This document shows, piece by piece, positions 41,421 through 50,068 of a DNA stretch of 64,000 nucleotides. The translations under genes were made by a program, and so were the position numbers. The stretch is taken from positions 124,001-188,000 of the forward strand of contig NZ_JAYGIG010000001.1 in NCBI RefSeq assembly GCF_034932105.1. Reading direction: 5' to 3'. Positions within the stretch are counted from its first letter, which is position 1. The number at the start of each line of letters is the position of its first letter. The stretch is from Leptothoe sp034932105 (lineage in GTDB: Bacteria > Cyanobacteriota > Cyanobacteriia > Phormidesmidales > Phormidesmidaceae). The notes beneath the pieces were generated by a model, which was given only the letters and a program-made list of their open reading frames with translations, was not told the origin of the DNA and searched no databases.

Positions 41421-42261
41421 GGGCAGACAGGAGAAATATACTCCCTAAGATTGTCACCCCTAGGGCTCCGGACAAGGGATTGCCGTGAATACCGGTCACC
41501 CATTCCGGTACACGACCTGATGGCACGACTAAATCTGCCACATCAACGATGTAATATCCCCACACTAACCCCGCATGGAAACCAATCGGTAATCCTAGGC
41601 TAGTAAAGGGTCGAGCTACACCATGGCACCGATTGATATATCGTCCAGATGCCAAAATCATCCCCAGCAATAGCAACCCCAAAAACTGGGGCGAGGTGCT
41701 CAGCACCTCTGAAAAAGGCTTAATGAAATGGGCGATCGCAAAAATCATGCCACTCCAAATAATGGCGCTCCACCGAGATATAGAACTGTGCAATTCCGTC
41801 AAAAGCCAGCCGCGAAATAGTAGCTCTTCCGCTAGGCCAATGCCAATGCCCACGGCTAGCCCCTCTAGGGCGATGTCCAGCAGCGGCCTAGGGTTCAAGG
41901 CAGCCCAACCGAATAGGACTTCTAGACCAAACAGACAGGCCACTAGGCCGACGCCAACCCCAAGGGCCACCAGCGCATCCAGCCAAAATTGCCTGGCAAA
42001 AATCAGACCATAGGCCACAAAAGGACGCTGCCACCCATGCACCCAGTGCCCCCAAGCCCAAGCATTGACCATAAAGCAGCTATACAGACCAATCAGCGCG
42101 ATCGTACTCGCCAAATTCCGTTGACCGAACCAATAGCCTGCACCATAGACCACCAGGGCCAAAGGTGCCCACAGCGCTGCCAGTAAAACAAAAAAAATAA
42201 AGATTCGCCAGAGAATACCCCCCGTTGTCACTCGGTGGTAAAGAGTCAACCACCGGATCAT
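41401..42261 (-). CDS. CPBP family intramembrane glutamic protease
   Basis: A membrane protein of 286 residues with about eight helices. The CPBP motif 1 is EELLFRGWLL, with paired Glu and Arg, and FAIAHF supplies the His of motif 2. Family members include CAAX proteases and others linked to bacteriocin immunity and membrane-protein quality control; the role here is unknown. The frame stays open to 42300, but the ATG at 42261 (MIRWLTLY) is the more natural start. The downstream neighbour is argF, which it overlaps tail to tail. Confidence 0.85.
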   Translation of the reverse strand: MIRWLTLYHRVTTGGILWRIFIFFVLLAALWAPLALVVYGAGYWFGQRNLASTIALIGLYSCFMVNAWAWGHWVHGWQRPFVAYGLIFARQFWLDALVALGVGVGLVACLFGLEVLFGWAALNPRPLLDIALEGLAVGIGIGLAEELLFRGWLLTELHSSISRWSAIIWSGMIFAIAHFIKPFSEVLSTSPQFLGLLLLGMILASGRYINRCHGVARPFTSLGLPIGFHAGLVWGYYIVDVADLVVPSGRVPEWVTGIHGNPLSGALGVTILGSIFLLSALKLRSE

Positions 42262-42318
42262 TGACGAACAAGACTGGCATCTTTCAGCCAAAGACCCCAA
42301 AGACCAAGCCGTAGCGTT

Positions 42319-42609
42319 TTATTCATCCGGCTCAATGGTGCTAGTGAGGCCCTTAGAGCGCAACATTTCACTGTAAAACTCAGCATGCTCTAACTCACAC
42401 ACAATCACCAAGCCCACTCCAGCATTGTGCGCCTGCATCATAATATCGACGGCCTGGGGCACCGAGAGGCTGGGCACCGTTTTGACCAACGACTCAACGA
42501 CATACTCCATGGAGTTGAAATCATCGTTATGCAGTAACACCCGATAGCGCGGGGCATGCTGTCGCTTACTGGACGTAACTGTTTTTTCAATTGTCCCGGT
42601 AGACACCAT
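42319..42609 (-). CDS. clpS: ATP-dependent Clp protease adaptor
   Basis: ClpS delivers N-degron substrates to the ClpA/ClpC unfoldase for breakdown by ClpP. It is 96 residues, with the conserved VLLHNDDFNSMEYV that binds the N-terminal residue and the later ELEHAEFYSEMLRSKGL region of the Clp-binding face. The gene sits immediately upstream of the CPBP protease gene on the same strand (about 58 bases), so the two may be cotranscribed. Confidence 0.94.
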   Translation of the reverse strand: MVSTGTIEKTVTSSKRQHAPRYRVLLHNDDFNSMEYVVESLVKTVPSLSVPQAVDIMMQAHNAGVGLVIVCELEHAEFYSEMLRSKGLTSTIEPDE

Positions 42610-43014
42610 GGCCTTAATTACCCATTAAAAAATCCAGCAAAGTTTACTTTAGACGGACACCTACCCCAGAAATAAGGCATCAGCCACAACGTTTTTAATT
42701 TTAACCAGAACTTATCTAAAATCCAGTCCTCAAACCCCTAAACGAAGATCGGACAAGGACTTGGATACACACAGCAATTGGCACCCGCTCCAGAACCAAC
42801 AAATAAGTAACTAGAGCCAGTGCTTCAAAACAGGGTTAATGGTAATTTATTAACTAATTTAACAAAATTTGAACTTTTTCTCCTTGAACCATAAAAGAAG
42901 CAGCTCAATCATTGCTAATCCCCTAGGAAATGATGGTTTAAGGCCGTAAACCCACCCACGATTCCTCGTGTGTTTTCAATTTAATTAATTTGAGTGGAAA
43001 TTTAATTTTTCAAA
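42610..43014. other. Intergenic region upstream of clpS and the 143-residue gene
   Basis: Four hundred bases, AT-rich to the right, serving divergent promoters. No protein gene or strong structure is seen. Confidence 0.45.
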
Positions 43015-43446
43015 ATGGATAACATAAACCCTGGACAAATTGTTTATCTCGAATGTTTAGATCAGCGCCTTTACGCTGAAGCAATCCAACCAGCTGGCTC
43101 CGTGCGTCTTTGGTGTCGGCCCCTGATGCTGGTGTGTCATCTCCCCCACGGCTCGCGACAGCAGCAGATGATGATTGCAGCAGCAGCTACCGATCCTGAA
43201 ACATGTGGTCTAGATCTTTATGATCTCAAAACTGCTCCCGATCTGGTCTGGCCCCTGGATAAGTTCAAAATGGCCTTTGATACAGACTTTTTCGCCCTGC
43301 TATTCCACCTCCGTATTGCCGACGACAGTGGGCCAGAAGAACTGGCAAAGCAGCACTTTCAACATTTTCTGCACAACTGTTGGATCAATAGCAATTCTGA
43401 AGATGATGCGCCTAAATCATCAGCCAAGTTAGTTTCAATCCGATAA
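43015..43446 (+). CDS. Conserved cyanobacterial hypothetical protein
   Basis: A 143-residue soluble protein. The start MDNINPGQIVYLECLDQRLYAEAIQ and the WCRPLML and WPLDKFKMAFDTDF blocks are of a type I associate with a widespread cyanobacterial hypothetical family, but I cannot attach a function. It has no signal peptide or membrane helix. It may be a beta-barrel-like small domain. The gene stands alone; the next gene on its strand is 700 bases away. Confidence 0.65.
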   Translation: MDNINPGQIVYLECLDQRLYAEAIQPAGSVRLWCRPLMLVCHLPHGSRQQQMMIAAAATDPETCGLDLYDLKTAPDLVWPLDKFKMAFDTDFFALLFHLRIADDSGPEELAKQHFQHFLHNCWINSNSEDDAPKSSAKLVSIR

Positions 43447-43525
43447 AAATTACGAATACTTGTTCGACTAGATATTTGGCTATATTTGGCTAAATATTAT
43501 CAGATCGAGCTGATATCAGCCCTTT

Positions 43526-43572
43526 ATTCGTTAATGAATTTGTTGAGTTAACTCGCTAATTCATTAACGAAT
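43526..43572. repeat. 15-bp inverted repeat with a palindromic loop
   Basis: ATTCGTTAATGAATT (43526-43540) and AATTCATTAACGAAT (43558-43572) are exact inverses. The 17-base loop contains another palindrome, GAGTTAACTC (43545-43554). The structure overlaps the end of the minus-strand 64-codon gene and could stabilise or end its transcript, though it lacks a T tract. Confidence 0.8.
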
Positions 43573-43758
43573 GGAGGGAACGAGTTTAATCCGACCCTCA
43601 TCCATTTCGCTCATAAGCAGCTCAAGGGCTTCATAATCAACCTCCGAGATATAGCCTAAGCGTGACAGTTCAGAATTGATTTGTTCTTCAATATCGGGCG
43701 TCAGCTGCTTTGTATAAAGCGCTTTCTCAACCAAGTGGCGAATGGCAAAGGGGTGCAT
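43564..43758 (-). CDS. Conserved small cyanobacterial protein
   Basis: A 64-residue acidic protein, mostly helical (AIRHLVEKALYTKQLTPDIEEQINSEL... and YEALELLMSEMDEGRI). It resembles small cyanobacterial proteins of unknown function that I remember as common across filamentous and unicellular strains. No catalytic or binding motif is seen. The stop lies in the right arm of the inverted repeat at 43526-43572. A GGAGC-like site precedes the ATG. Confidence 0.68.
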   Translation of the reverse strand: MHPFAIRHLVEKALYTKQLTPDIEEQINSELSRLGYISEVDYEALELLMSEMDEGRIKLVPSIR

Positions 43759-44131
43759 AGCGGCTCCTAAAAGACTTTTAATCGGTGTTTACATGCAATG
43801 GACCCTTTCTGATCTGGAATAGAGTCCAGACTCATTGGGGCTATATCAAGTGAAACTTCTGGAGTGGGCAATCTCAGTGATCCGTATCACCAAACAACAT
43901 TGCTAAACTACATCCCCACAAAGGGTGTAGCAATCGTTACCGTTCAGTCAAAAGACTTGCTGAAAACTTCAAACAATCGGTCCGGACATTAAGATTCCAC
44001 GAATAGACCTGGGACACGTGGGCAAGCCGAGAGGCATCACGTTAGCTTCGAGGGCATATGAAAAGGTCTTACTTCGACACCCGTTTCACTCTAAGTCAAA
44101 CAATCTAATCAAAACTGTTAGGAGAAATAGT
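43759..44131. other. Intergenic region upstream of the STAS gene
   Basis: About 370 bases. The open frame upstream of the STAS ATG (from 44018) is not family-like and is treated as leader, so a long 5' region is likely. No gene or strong hairpin is recognised. Confidence 0.4.
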
Positions 44132-44452
44132 ATGAAGAGCGTTGAAACATCAGTGAAGGTTGTGCGACCTGTAGGCGCTTTAACAGCGGCAACTGCTGAC
44201 GCATTTAAAGCAGAAATGTTAACAGCCATTACCTCTGACACGGCCAGTGAAGTAACCATCGACATGGCAGCTGTCGATAGTGTGGATAACTCTGGACTCA
44301 TTGCCTTACTGGCTGGCTATGATACGGCTAAACGGCATTGTAAGCGGCTCAGCCTATGCGATGTTGCCCCTCCTGTGAGAATTGTATTTGAGCTGGCCCA
44401 ACTAGACCGTGCCGTTGCCATGGTTGATCGCCAACAGTTGAAGGCTGCCTAG
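44132..44452 (+). CDS. STAS domain protein (anti-sigma factor antagonist-like)
   Basis: A 106-residue stand-alone STAS domain, the fold of SpoIIAA. The strands and helices are in order: VRPVGALTAATADAFKAEM, VTIDMAAVDSVDNSGLIALL with the conserved Ser in DNSG where switch-kinase phosphorylation would take place, and the C-terminal LDRAVAMVD. It would bind or release an anti-sigma or similar kinase according to phosphorylation. No partner kinase or sigma gene adjoins it. I choose the ATG at 44132 because AGGAG lies seven bases before it; the frame is open from 44018. A strong terminator follows at 44554. Confidence 0.85.
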   Translation: MKSVETSVKVVRPVGALTAATADAFKAEMLTAITSDTASEVTIDMAAVDSVDNSGLIALLAGYDTAKRHCKRLSLCDVAPPVRIVFELAQLDRAVAMVDRQQLKAA

Positions 44453-44553
44453 TTAGTATCTACAGACATTAGGGTTCCCGGAATGATCAGCAAACTATTG
44501 TTTAGCTGAAATGTTTTACCAAAACCCTATCTATTTAATTTAGAAAGCGACTG

Positions 44554-44604
44554 CACCCTAAAAGCATTGAACTACTTTGTTCAATGCTTTTAGGGTGTAT
44601 TTTT
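44554..44604 (+). terminator. Very strong intrinsic terminator after the STAS gene
   Basis: A perfect 19-bp stem (44554-44572 with 44579-44597, arm beginning CACCCTAAAAGC) with a 6-base loop is followed by TATTTTTA. Confidence 0.93.
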
Positions 44605-44703
44605 ATGGATGGCTTCATGGGCTGACTCTCTGCCTACCGTCACGACCAAGGCCAGGCTCTGAGAATCAGCTATAGTTTATGTCTGAGTTGCTTTTTCCTT
44701 GCC

Positions 44704-47409
44704 GTGGCTATCGCTGTAGACCAACTGATCACCCCAGATATTGCCCGCCCTGCTCGCTATTTGGGTAATGAGTTAGGGGCTGTCCATAAGCCTTGGGACT
44801 CGGCTACGATTCGTTGGGTGCTGACCTACCCAGAAGTTTATGAAGTGGGAGCCTCTAATCTCGGGCATATTATTCTCTACAGCATTCTGAATCAGCAGCC
44901 TCGACAGCTTTGCGATCGCGCCTATCTCCCCGGCCCCGACCTAGCTCAAAAACTTACCGAAAGTCATACCCCACTATTCGCCGTGGAAGCGCGCCGTAGC
45001 CTAATCGACTTTGATATTTTAGGCTTCAGTCTCAGTTACGAGCTAGGGGCCACCAATATCTTAGAAATGCTCACCCTGGCCAGGATTCCCCTCACCTGGC
45101 AGGAGCGCAACCATGATGGCCCCTGGAATGAATCCAGCTGGCCCATAATTTTTGCCGGTGGCCAAACGGCCACCTCCAACCCAGAACCCTACGCTGATTT
45201 TTTTGACTTCATCGCCCTAGGCGACGGCGAAGAGCTGTTACCAGAAATTGGGCTGGTACTCGAAGAAGGCAAAAACGCCGGCATGAGCCGCCAAGAAATT
45301 CTACTAGACCTAGCTCAAGTTCCTGGCGTTTATGTACCCCAGTTTTATGCCATAGCCGACGATGGATCGGTACAGCCAAACCGAGACGATGTCCCCCCGC
45401 GCATTCTCCGCCGGGTCGCCACCCCCATACCCGACTATGCCATCGGGCTGGTGCCCCATGTACAAACCGTCCACGATCGACTCACCATAGAAATTCGTCG
45501 AGGCTGCACCCGAGGCTGTCGATTTTGCCAGCCCGGCATGCTCACCCGCCCGGCCCGTGACGTCGCCCCGGAGCAAGTCATTGATACCATTGAGCGCGGC
45601 ATGCGAGCAACGGGCTACGACGAATTCTCGCTACTATCCCTCAGCTGCTCAGACTACTTAGCCCTGCCAGCGGTGGGCGTTGAAGTCAAAAATCGGCTTA
45701 AACATGACAATGTCTCCCTATCGCTGCCAAGCCAGCGGGTGGACCGCTTTGACGAAAACATTGCCCACATCATTGGTGGTACCCGAAAAACCGGCCTCAC
45801 CTTTGCCCCAGAGGCGGGCACCCAACGCATGCGGGACATCATCAATAAAGGGCTGACCAATGAAGAGCTCCTACGGGGGGTAAAAACAGCCCACGAACAG
45901 GGATGGGATAAGGTCAAACTCTACTTTATGATCGGCCTGCCAGGTGAAACTGACGTCGATGTCCTAGGTATTGCGGAAACTATCCAGTGGCTGCGCCGCG
46001 AATGTCGCATTGAAGGTCGGCGTTCTCTTAACTTCAATATTACGGTCTCTAACTTTACCCCTAAACCCCATACCCCCTTTCAATGGCACTCCGTCTCCAC
46101 CAGCGAGTTTGAACGCAAACAAGCCATGCTTAAAGAGGTCTTTCGCTCCATTCGTGGGGTGAAGGTTAACTTCACTGATGTCAGGATTTCTGCTATGGAG
46201 GACTTTGTGGGCCGGGGTGATCGGCGACTGGCCGCCGTGGTACGTCGCGCCTGGGAGCTAGGGGCAGGGATGGATGCCTGGTGGGAAAGTCTAGAGCGGG
46301 CCTTTAATGCCTGGACCCAGGCCATTGATGACGCCGGGCTGACCTGGAAGTATCGTCAAGTAGCCCAAGGAGAATGGAATCTAGACGAGTCGTTAGCCCA
46401 TCAACCGTCCAATGAGCAACCGTCCAATGAGCCAGAAGCCCTCGGCCATCGCATAGATCAATGGAAAGCGCTCATGGCTGCCCCCTTGCCTTGGGACCAC
46501 ATCGACACGGGGATTGATAAAACGTGGCTCCAAGAGGATTTACACCGTGCCTTAGAAGCCGCTACCGTCCCTGATTGCTCCTTCGAAGGTTGCTCCCACT
46601 GTGGAGTATGTGGCACTGACTTTGGCCACAACATTGTTATCCCACCCCTACCGATTCCCTCCTTTGAGGGCCATGGCAAGCCAAAATCTGAGCGCATACA
46701 ACGGCTGCGGGTAACCCTTGGGAAACTGGGGGATATGGCTTTAATTGGCCACTTGGATCTGGCCAGGATGCTAGACCGGGCGGTTAGGCGGGCGGCCCTG
46801 CCAATTTCATTTACGGGGGGGTTCCATCCGGGACCGCGCATTGCTCCCGCCAATGCCCTGGCCCTCGGAGCCACTAGTACCGGAGAGGTGATTGACTTTG
46901 AGTTGACTGAGCAGATGGATGTGGCTGATTTTAGACAGCGGTTAAAGGATCAGCTGTCGGATACCTTACCCATCTACGATGTGCAAACGGTGGACATCAA
47001 AGCTCCCTCCGCCACCAAAGCCTTGGATCAGGCCGACTATCTCTTAGCCATAACGTCTGATGAGGATCATGATCTAGAGCTTTGGCAGCTGTGGATTGAT
47101 CAAATTCTCGCTACGGATGAAATTCCCGACACCCACATCACTAAATCAGGCAAAGTGAAGCAAATTAACTTGCGGGAACGCTTACACAAGCTAGAAATAG
47201 TCACTACCTTGCCTAGCACCCTGCCCCCCAGCGTGATCCGTTACCTATCCACCCGAGGCAAGACCGTGGTGCGATATGTGGGCAGCTGCCGTAATGATGG
47301 CAACATGCTACGCCCCGAACAGTTAATCCATATGTTAGAACGGCAGCAGGAGCAGGCAGCCCCCTTACACCTCGGCCATGTCCACCGTCAGCGACTGATT
47401 TTAAACTAG
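44704..47409 (+). CDS. B12-binding radical SAM protein with C-terminal DUF2344
   Basis: A 901-residue enzyme of the TIGR03960 family. Residues 1-190 resemble a B12-binding domain (LTYPEVYEVGASNLGHIILY...IDFDILGFSLS). Residues 240-480 are a radical SAM domain with the cluster CTRGCRFC, GGTRKTGLTFAPEAGTQRMR and LYFMIGLPGETDVD. Beyond 660 comes a DUF2344 region (LRVTLGKLGDMALIGHLDLARMLDRA). The 15-bp tandem repeat at 46402 adds an extra QPSNE unit in the linker. The family is broadly conserved but its substrate is not settled. The start is GTG. The downstream gene begins 28 bases later. Confidence 0.92.
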   Translation: MAIAVDQLITPDIARPARYLGNELGAVHKPWDSATIRWVLTYPEVYEVGASNLGHIILYSILNQQPRQLCDRAYLPGPDLAQKLTESHTPLFAVEARRSLIDFDILGFSLSYELGATNILEMLTLARIPLTWQERNHDGPWNESSWPIIFAGGQTATSNPEPYADFFDFIALGDGEELLPEIGLVLEEGKNAGMSRQEILLDLAQVPGVYVPQFYAIADDGSVQPNRDDVPPRILRRVATPIPDYAIGLVPHVQTVHDRLTIEIRRGCTRGCRFCQPGMLTRPARDVAPEQVIDTIERGMRATGYDEFSLLSLSCSDYLALPAVGVEVKNRLKHDNVSLSLPSQRVDRFDENIAHIIGGTRKTGLTFAPEAGTQRMRDIINKGLTNEELLRGVKTAHEQGWDKVKLYFMIGLPGETDVDVLGIAETIQWLRRECRIEGRRSLNFNITVSNFTPKPHTPFQWHSVSTSEFERKQAMLKEVFRSIRGVKVNFTDVRISAMEDFVGRGDRRLAAVVRRAWELGAGMDAWWESLERAFNAWTQAIDDAGLTWKYRQVAQGEWNLDESLAHQPSNEQPSNEPEALGHRIDQWKALMAAPLPWDHIDTGIDKTWLQEDLHRALEAATVPDCSFEGCSHCGVCGTDFGHNIVIPPLPIPSFEGHGKPKSERIQRLRVTLGKLGDMALIGHLDLARMLDRAVRRAALPISFTGGFHPGPRIAPANALALGATSTGEVIDFELTEQMDVADFRQRLKDQLSDTLPIYDVQTVDIKAPSATKALDQADYLLAITSDEDHDLELWQLWIDQILATDEIPDTHITKSGKVKQINLRERLHKLEIVTTLPSTLPPSVIRYLSTRGKTVVRYVGSCRNDGNMLRPEQLIHMLERQQEQAAPLHLGHVHRQRLILN
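46402..46431 (+). repeat. 15-bp in-frame tandem duplication
   Basis: CAACCGTCCAATGAG is repeated perfectly at 46402-46416 and 46417-46431, giving QPSNE twice in a hydrophilic linker of the radical SAM protein. Length divisible by three keeps the frame. Confidence 0.92.
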
Positions 47410-47437
47410 CTCCTCATCGGTTCAGGGTTAAGCAACG

Positions 47438-48058
47438 ATGAATAAGCAACCATCAATCAACCGCCATCAATCAACCGGGATGAAATTTGCTGGATGGTCA
47501 TTAGTTCCAGCTCTATCCATAGCCTTAGGGTGGACCCATCCTGGTGTTGCCCAATCATTACTAATAGAACAGGCAACTAGGGTCGGCCAGATCAATGATC
47601 AACGGCCCATCACGGATGGACCCGCCATCGCCACCGATGCTACACCTTCCCCAGAACGGTTCACCTTGCCGAGTCTATGGTGGCAGCAACAGCAGCAAGG
47701 GGAGGCGATCAACAGCCGGTTAATTGATAGTTGGCGAGCCTATGATGATCCGGCTCACCCTAGACATGTAGATGTGATTGTTAATGGTCAAATCTGGCCC
47801 CTGTTAAGCTATTTGGAACAGTATGCGTTTATCACTCAGTTTGGTGAGAGCGCTAAATCCTATGGCTATCAGCTGCGGATCTTTACCGGGGAGCGTTTAG
47901 TTGGCCTCCATGTCTGTGACTTTGTAGACGACATCAATGGCAATAGACAGTCAGAGCATGGCCCAGAGGGAACGAGCCCCGAAACATTAGCACCTGAATG
48001 TTTGGTAAATCTAGATTACTTCGGTCAGGGGGCTATTCGCGGAGGACGTCAACGTTAA
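47438..48058 (+). CDS. Secreted hypothetical protein
   Basis: A protein of up to 206 residues. A signal peptide is likely at MKFAGWSLVPALSIALGWTHPGVAQ (start at 47480, or the upstream ATG at 47438). The mature part begins with a variable Thr/Pro-rich segment, then a conserved-looking core FTLPSLWWQQQQQGEAINSRLIDSWRAY and a Cys-containing segment (LHVCDFVDD). I do not know its function, although similar secreted proteins occur in cyanobacteria. A 14-bp tandem duplication (47450-47477) lies in the first codons and would shift the frame of anything upstream, favouring the second start. It overlaps the binding-protein gene by 26 bases, tail to tail. Confidence 0.6.
   Translation: MNKQPSINRHQSTGMKFAGWSLVPALSIALGWTHPGVAQSLLIEQATRVGQINDQRPITDGPAIATDATPSPERFTLPSLWWQQQQQGEAINSRLIDSWRAYDDPAHPRHVDVIVNGQIWPLLSYLEQYAFITQFGESAKSYGYQLRIFTGERLVGLHVCDFVDDINGNRQSEHGPEGTSPETLAPECLVNLDYFGQGAIRGGRQR
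47450..47477. repeat. 14-bp tandem duplication near a start
   Basis: CCATCAATCAACCG is repeated perfectly at 47450-47463 and 47464-47477, immediately upstream of the likelier ATG (47480). Confidence 0.9.
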
Positions 48059-49163
48059 ATAGCTCAGATAGCAGGGTTTGACCACGATCTGATAAGGGTA
48101 GGAGCACTTCACTGTGTTCTGGCAGGAGCAGGGTTTGTTGGGGTAGCTGCTCTGGCACCTTGGCCCCAGGCAGAAAAAATAATGGCGATAAGCCATAGGT
48201 TGAGACGGAGATTTGCGTCGCCATCGGAGCCTGCCAACAAAACTCTATCCACGCTTGGGTGGCTTCGGTGAAGTCTGCATTGGCTGGCGCAACCCAGAGA
48301 TCGGTGGTTAACACCGTGCCTTCTTGGGGGTGGACCGCCCCCAGTTTGCGGTAGCGAACGAGGGTGGCTAAAATATCACCGCTCCATCCCACCGCTAACC
48401 AAACGTCTTCATTGACCAAAGCTTTGAGATGGTCCTCGGAATCAAACACCCGCACTTGGCGATATAGGGCCATCAGCTGTTCTTGGACATCGTCTTGGGC
48501 CAAGGCGGCTTCATCATTGACCGAATATCCTAGAGCTTTGAGGACGATGGCAGCCACTAACCGAGGTTGGTTGGGCATGGCGATGCGTCCAGCCAGCTCT
48601 GGACGCCATAGATCGGCCCATTTAGTGATTTCCTCAGGGTTAGCTTTGAACATGGACTTCTGATAGGCAATCATCAGTCCCTGAACCCGATAGGGAACGG
48701 CCCATAGCTCACCGATCACGCTAGATTGTCCGGCGAGATCGCGCCGGAGCAAACGTTGCCAAGATTCGGGCAGCCTCTCCACAAAGGGCAGCGCCGGTAG
48801 GGGTTGAATTAACTTTTGCTGAATGGCGTAGTCTAACCAAGGATCGCTGAGGGTGACGAGGTGAGTATCGACTGTTTGGGCATCGGCTGCTTCGGCATCG
48901 TTAGCAGTCATGGGAATCAGCCGACGCCAAAGGGGCTTTTCAGCGGGTAGGGCAGACTGCCACCGTTGCAACTGCTGATAGATATCGACCAAGGTTGAGG
49001 CGGCTTCGAACTGGGCTGGAATTTCTCGGTTAAAGGCTTTTAAAACTTGGGACGGTACCGAACGAGCCAGCAGTTTTACCTTTAAGGGAAAAGATGGGCT
49101 GGGACGACAACTTGCGATCGCACCCCCCAACAACCCCCATAATACTGTGCGCCGTTTTACCAT
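48033..49163 (-). CDS. Extracellular solute-binding lipoprotein (PotD-like)
   Basis: A 376-residue periplasmic binding protein, with the leader VKRRTVLWGLLGGAIASC as a lipoprotein signal. The two-lobed fold and blocks such as LWAVPYRVQGLMIAYQKSMF, WADLWRPELAGRIAMPNQPR and LAVGWSGDILATLVRYRKLGAVHPQEGTVLTTDLWVAP match the family of polyamine-type and related type-2 binding proteins. No permease or ATPase gene is next to it, so the transport partners must be encoded elsewhere. The ligand is uncertain. I use the ATG at 49163 (MVKRRT); the frame is open from 49178. Confidence 0.83.
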   Translation of the reverse strand: MVKRRTVLWGLLGGAIASCRPSPSFPLKVKLLARSVPSQVLKAFNREIPAQFEAASTLVDIYQQLQRWQSALPAEKPLWRRLIPMTANDAEAADAQTVDTHLVTLSDPWLDYAIQQKLIQPLPALPFVERLPESWQRLLRRDLAGQSSVIGELWAVPYRVQGLMIAYQKSMFKANPEEITKWADLWRPELAGRIAMPNQPRLVAAIVLKALGYSVNDEAALAQDDVQEQLMALYRQVRVFDSEDHLKALVNEDVWLAVGWSGDILATLVRYRKLGAVHPQEGTVLTTDLWVAPANADFTEATQAWIEFCWQAPMATQISVSTYGLSPLFFLPGAKVPEQLPQQTLLLPEHSEVLLPLSDRGQTLLSELFNVDVLRE

Positions 49164-49293
49164 AGTGCTCCATTCCACCGTCTATCTAAACTAGCGCAAT
49201 CGGTGAGGACAATCCTATTCCAAAGATTTATCCCAACAGTCATTTAAACGCCGAGGGCTGAGTTTTCGCCCATACGCAATGCCTATCCTTCAC

Positions 49294-49329
49294 AAAAAAA
49301 GGGAAGGTCCAATCAACCTCCCCCTTTTT
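49294..49329 (-). terminator. Intrinsic terminator after psbV
   Basis: Read on the minus strand, GGGGGAGGT pairs with ACCTTCCC around a short loop and is followed by seven T. It lies about 55 bases beyond the psbV stop. Confidence 0.85.
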
Positions 49330-49383
49330 CGGTTATCTATGGCTCGACGGCCTGAGTAAACGTAAGCAGGACATCAAAAACAA

Positions 49384-49899
49384 CTAGTCAAAAACAGCGG
49401 GGGCAGAGAAACGAGTCTTACCAGCTCCCCACATAGAACCCATCACCTTAGGCTGCAGCAAAATGTAACCAGAGATGGCAGTTAAATCATCTTCAGTTAA
49501 GCTGCGCATTTTAGGGAAAATATCAGTACTTTTAGTACTGGGATGTAGCTCAGAAATCTCAGTCAACCCATCATAGGTTGTTGGGTTATTCAGATAATCA
49601 ATCAGAGCTTCGACATTATTACGATTGGGGTAAGCTCCTTCCAGCGCCTCGGGTTCTAGGCCAACGTTGGGGTTGGTCTTAGTAATACCCTGTACATGAC
49701 AGGTAGCGCAGGCATAGTTAAATTGTTTCCGCCCCTGAGAAACCTGCTCTAAGGACAACACTACTGTGTCACCCTGTTCATTCAGGGGAATGGTACGGAT
49801 TGTTTCATCTAGCTCAGCCGCCATCGCGCTGCTACCTACAAAAAGGTTGCCTACCAGAAATACGGCCGCGACCACCAGCCAAATGCACTTTTTAAACAT
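49384..49899 (-). CDS. psbV: Photosystem II cytochrome c-550
   Basis: PsbV is a lumenal extrinsic subunit that stabilises the manganese cluster and supports oxygen evolution. A signal peptide of about 27 residues (WLVVAAVFLVGNLFVGSSAMA) is followed by ELDE. The heme attachment is CATCH, and the second axial ligand is His in ELHPSTKSTDIFPKMR. The C-terminal PKVMGSMWGAGK is typical. 171 residues including the leader is the expected length. The AGGAG site precedes the ATG by about seven bases. It has its own terminator at 49294 and appears monocistronic. Confidence 0.97.
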   Translation of the reverse strand: MFKKCIWLVVAAVFLVGNLFVGSSAMAAELDETIRTIPLNEQGDTVVLSLEQVSQGRKQFNYACATCHVQGITKTNPNVGLEPEALEGAYPNRNNVEALIDYLNNPTTYDGLTEISELHPSTKSTDIFPKMRSLTEDDLTAISGYILLQPKVMGSMWGAGKTRFSAPAVFD

Positions 49900-50068
49900 G
49901 ATTCTCCTCGAAATGGATCGCCATTAAATACCCAACACAGCGCGATGCATTAAACCCGAAAATCAGGTGATGCTCGCAAATTGCAGCTATCTGAGCATTC
50001 AGTTAGCCAATAGTTATTAACTATCATGCCACCGATAGGACCAATTCCCAAAACAGTTACAAGATTGA

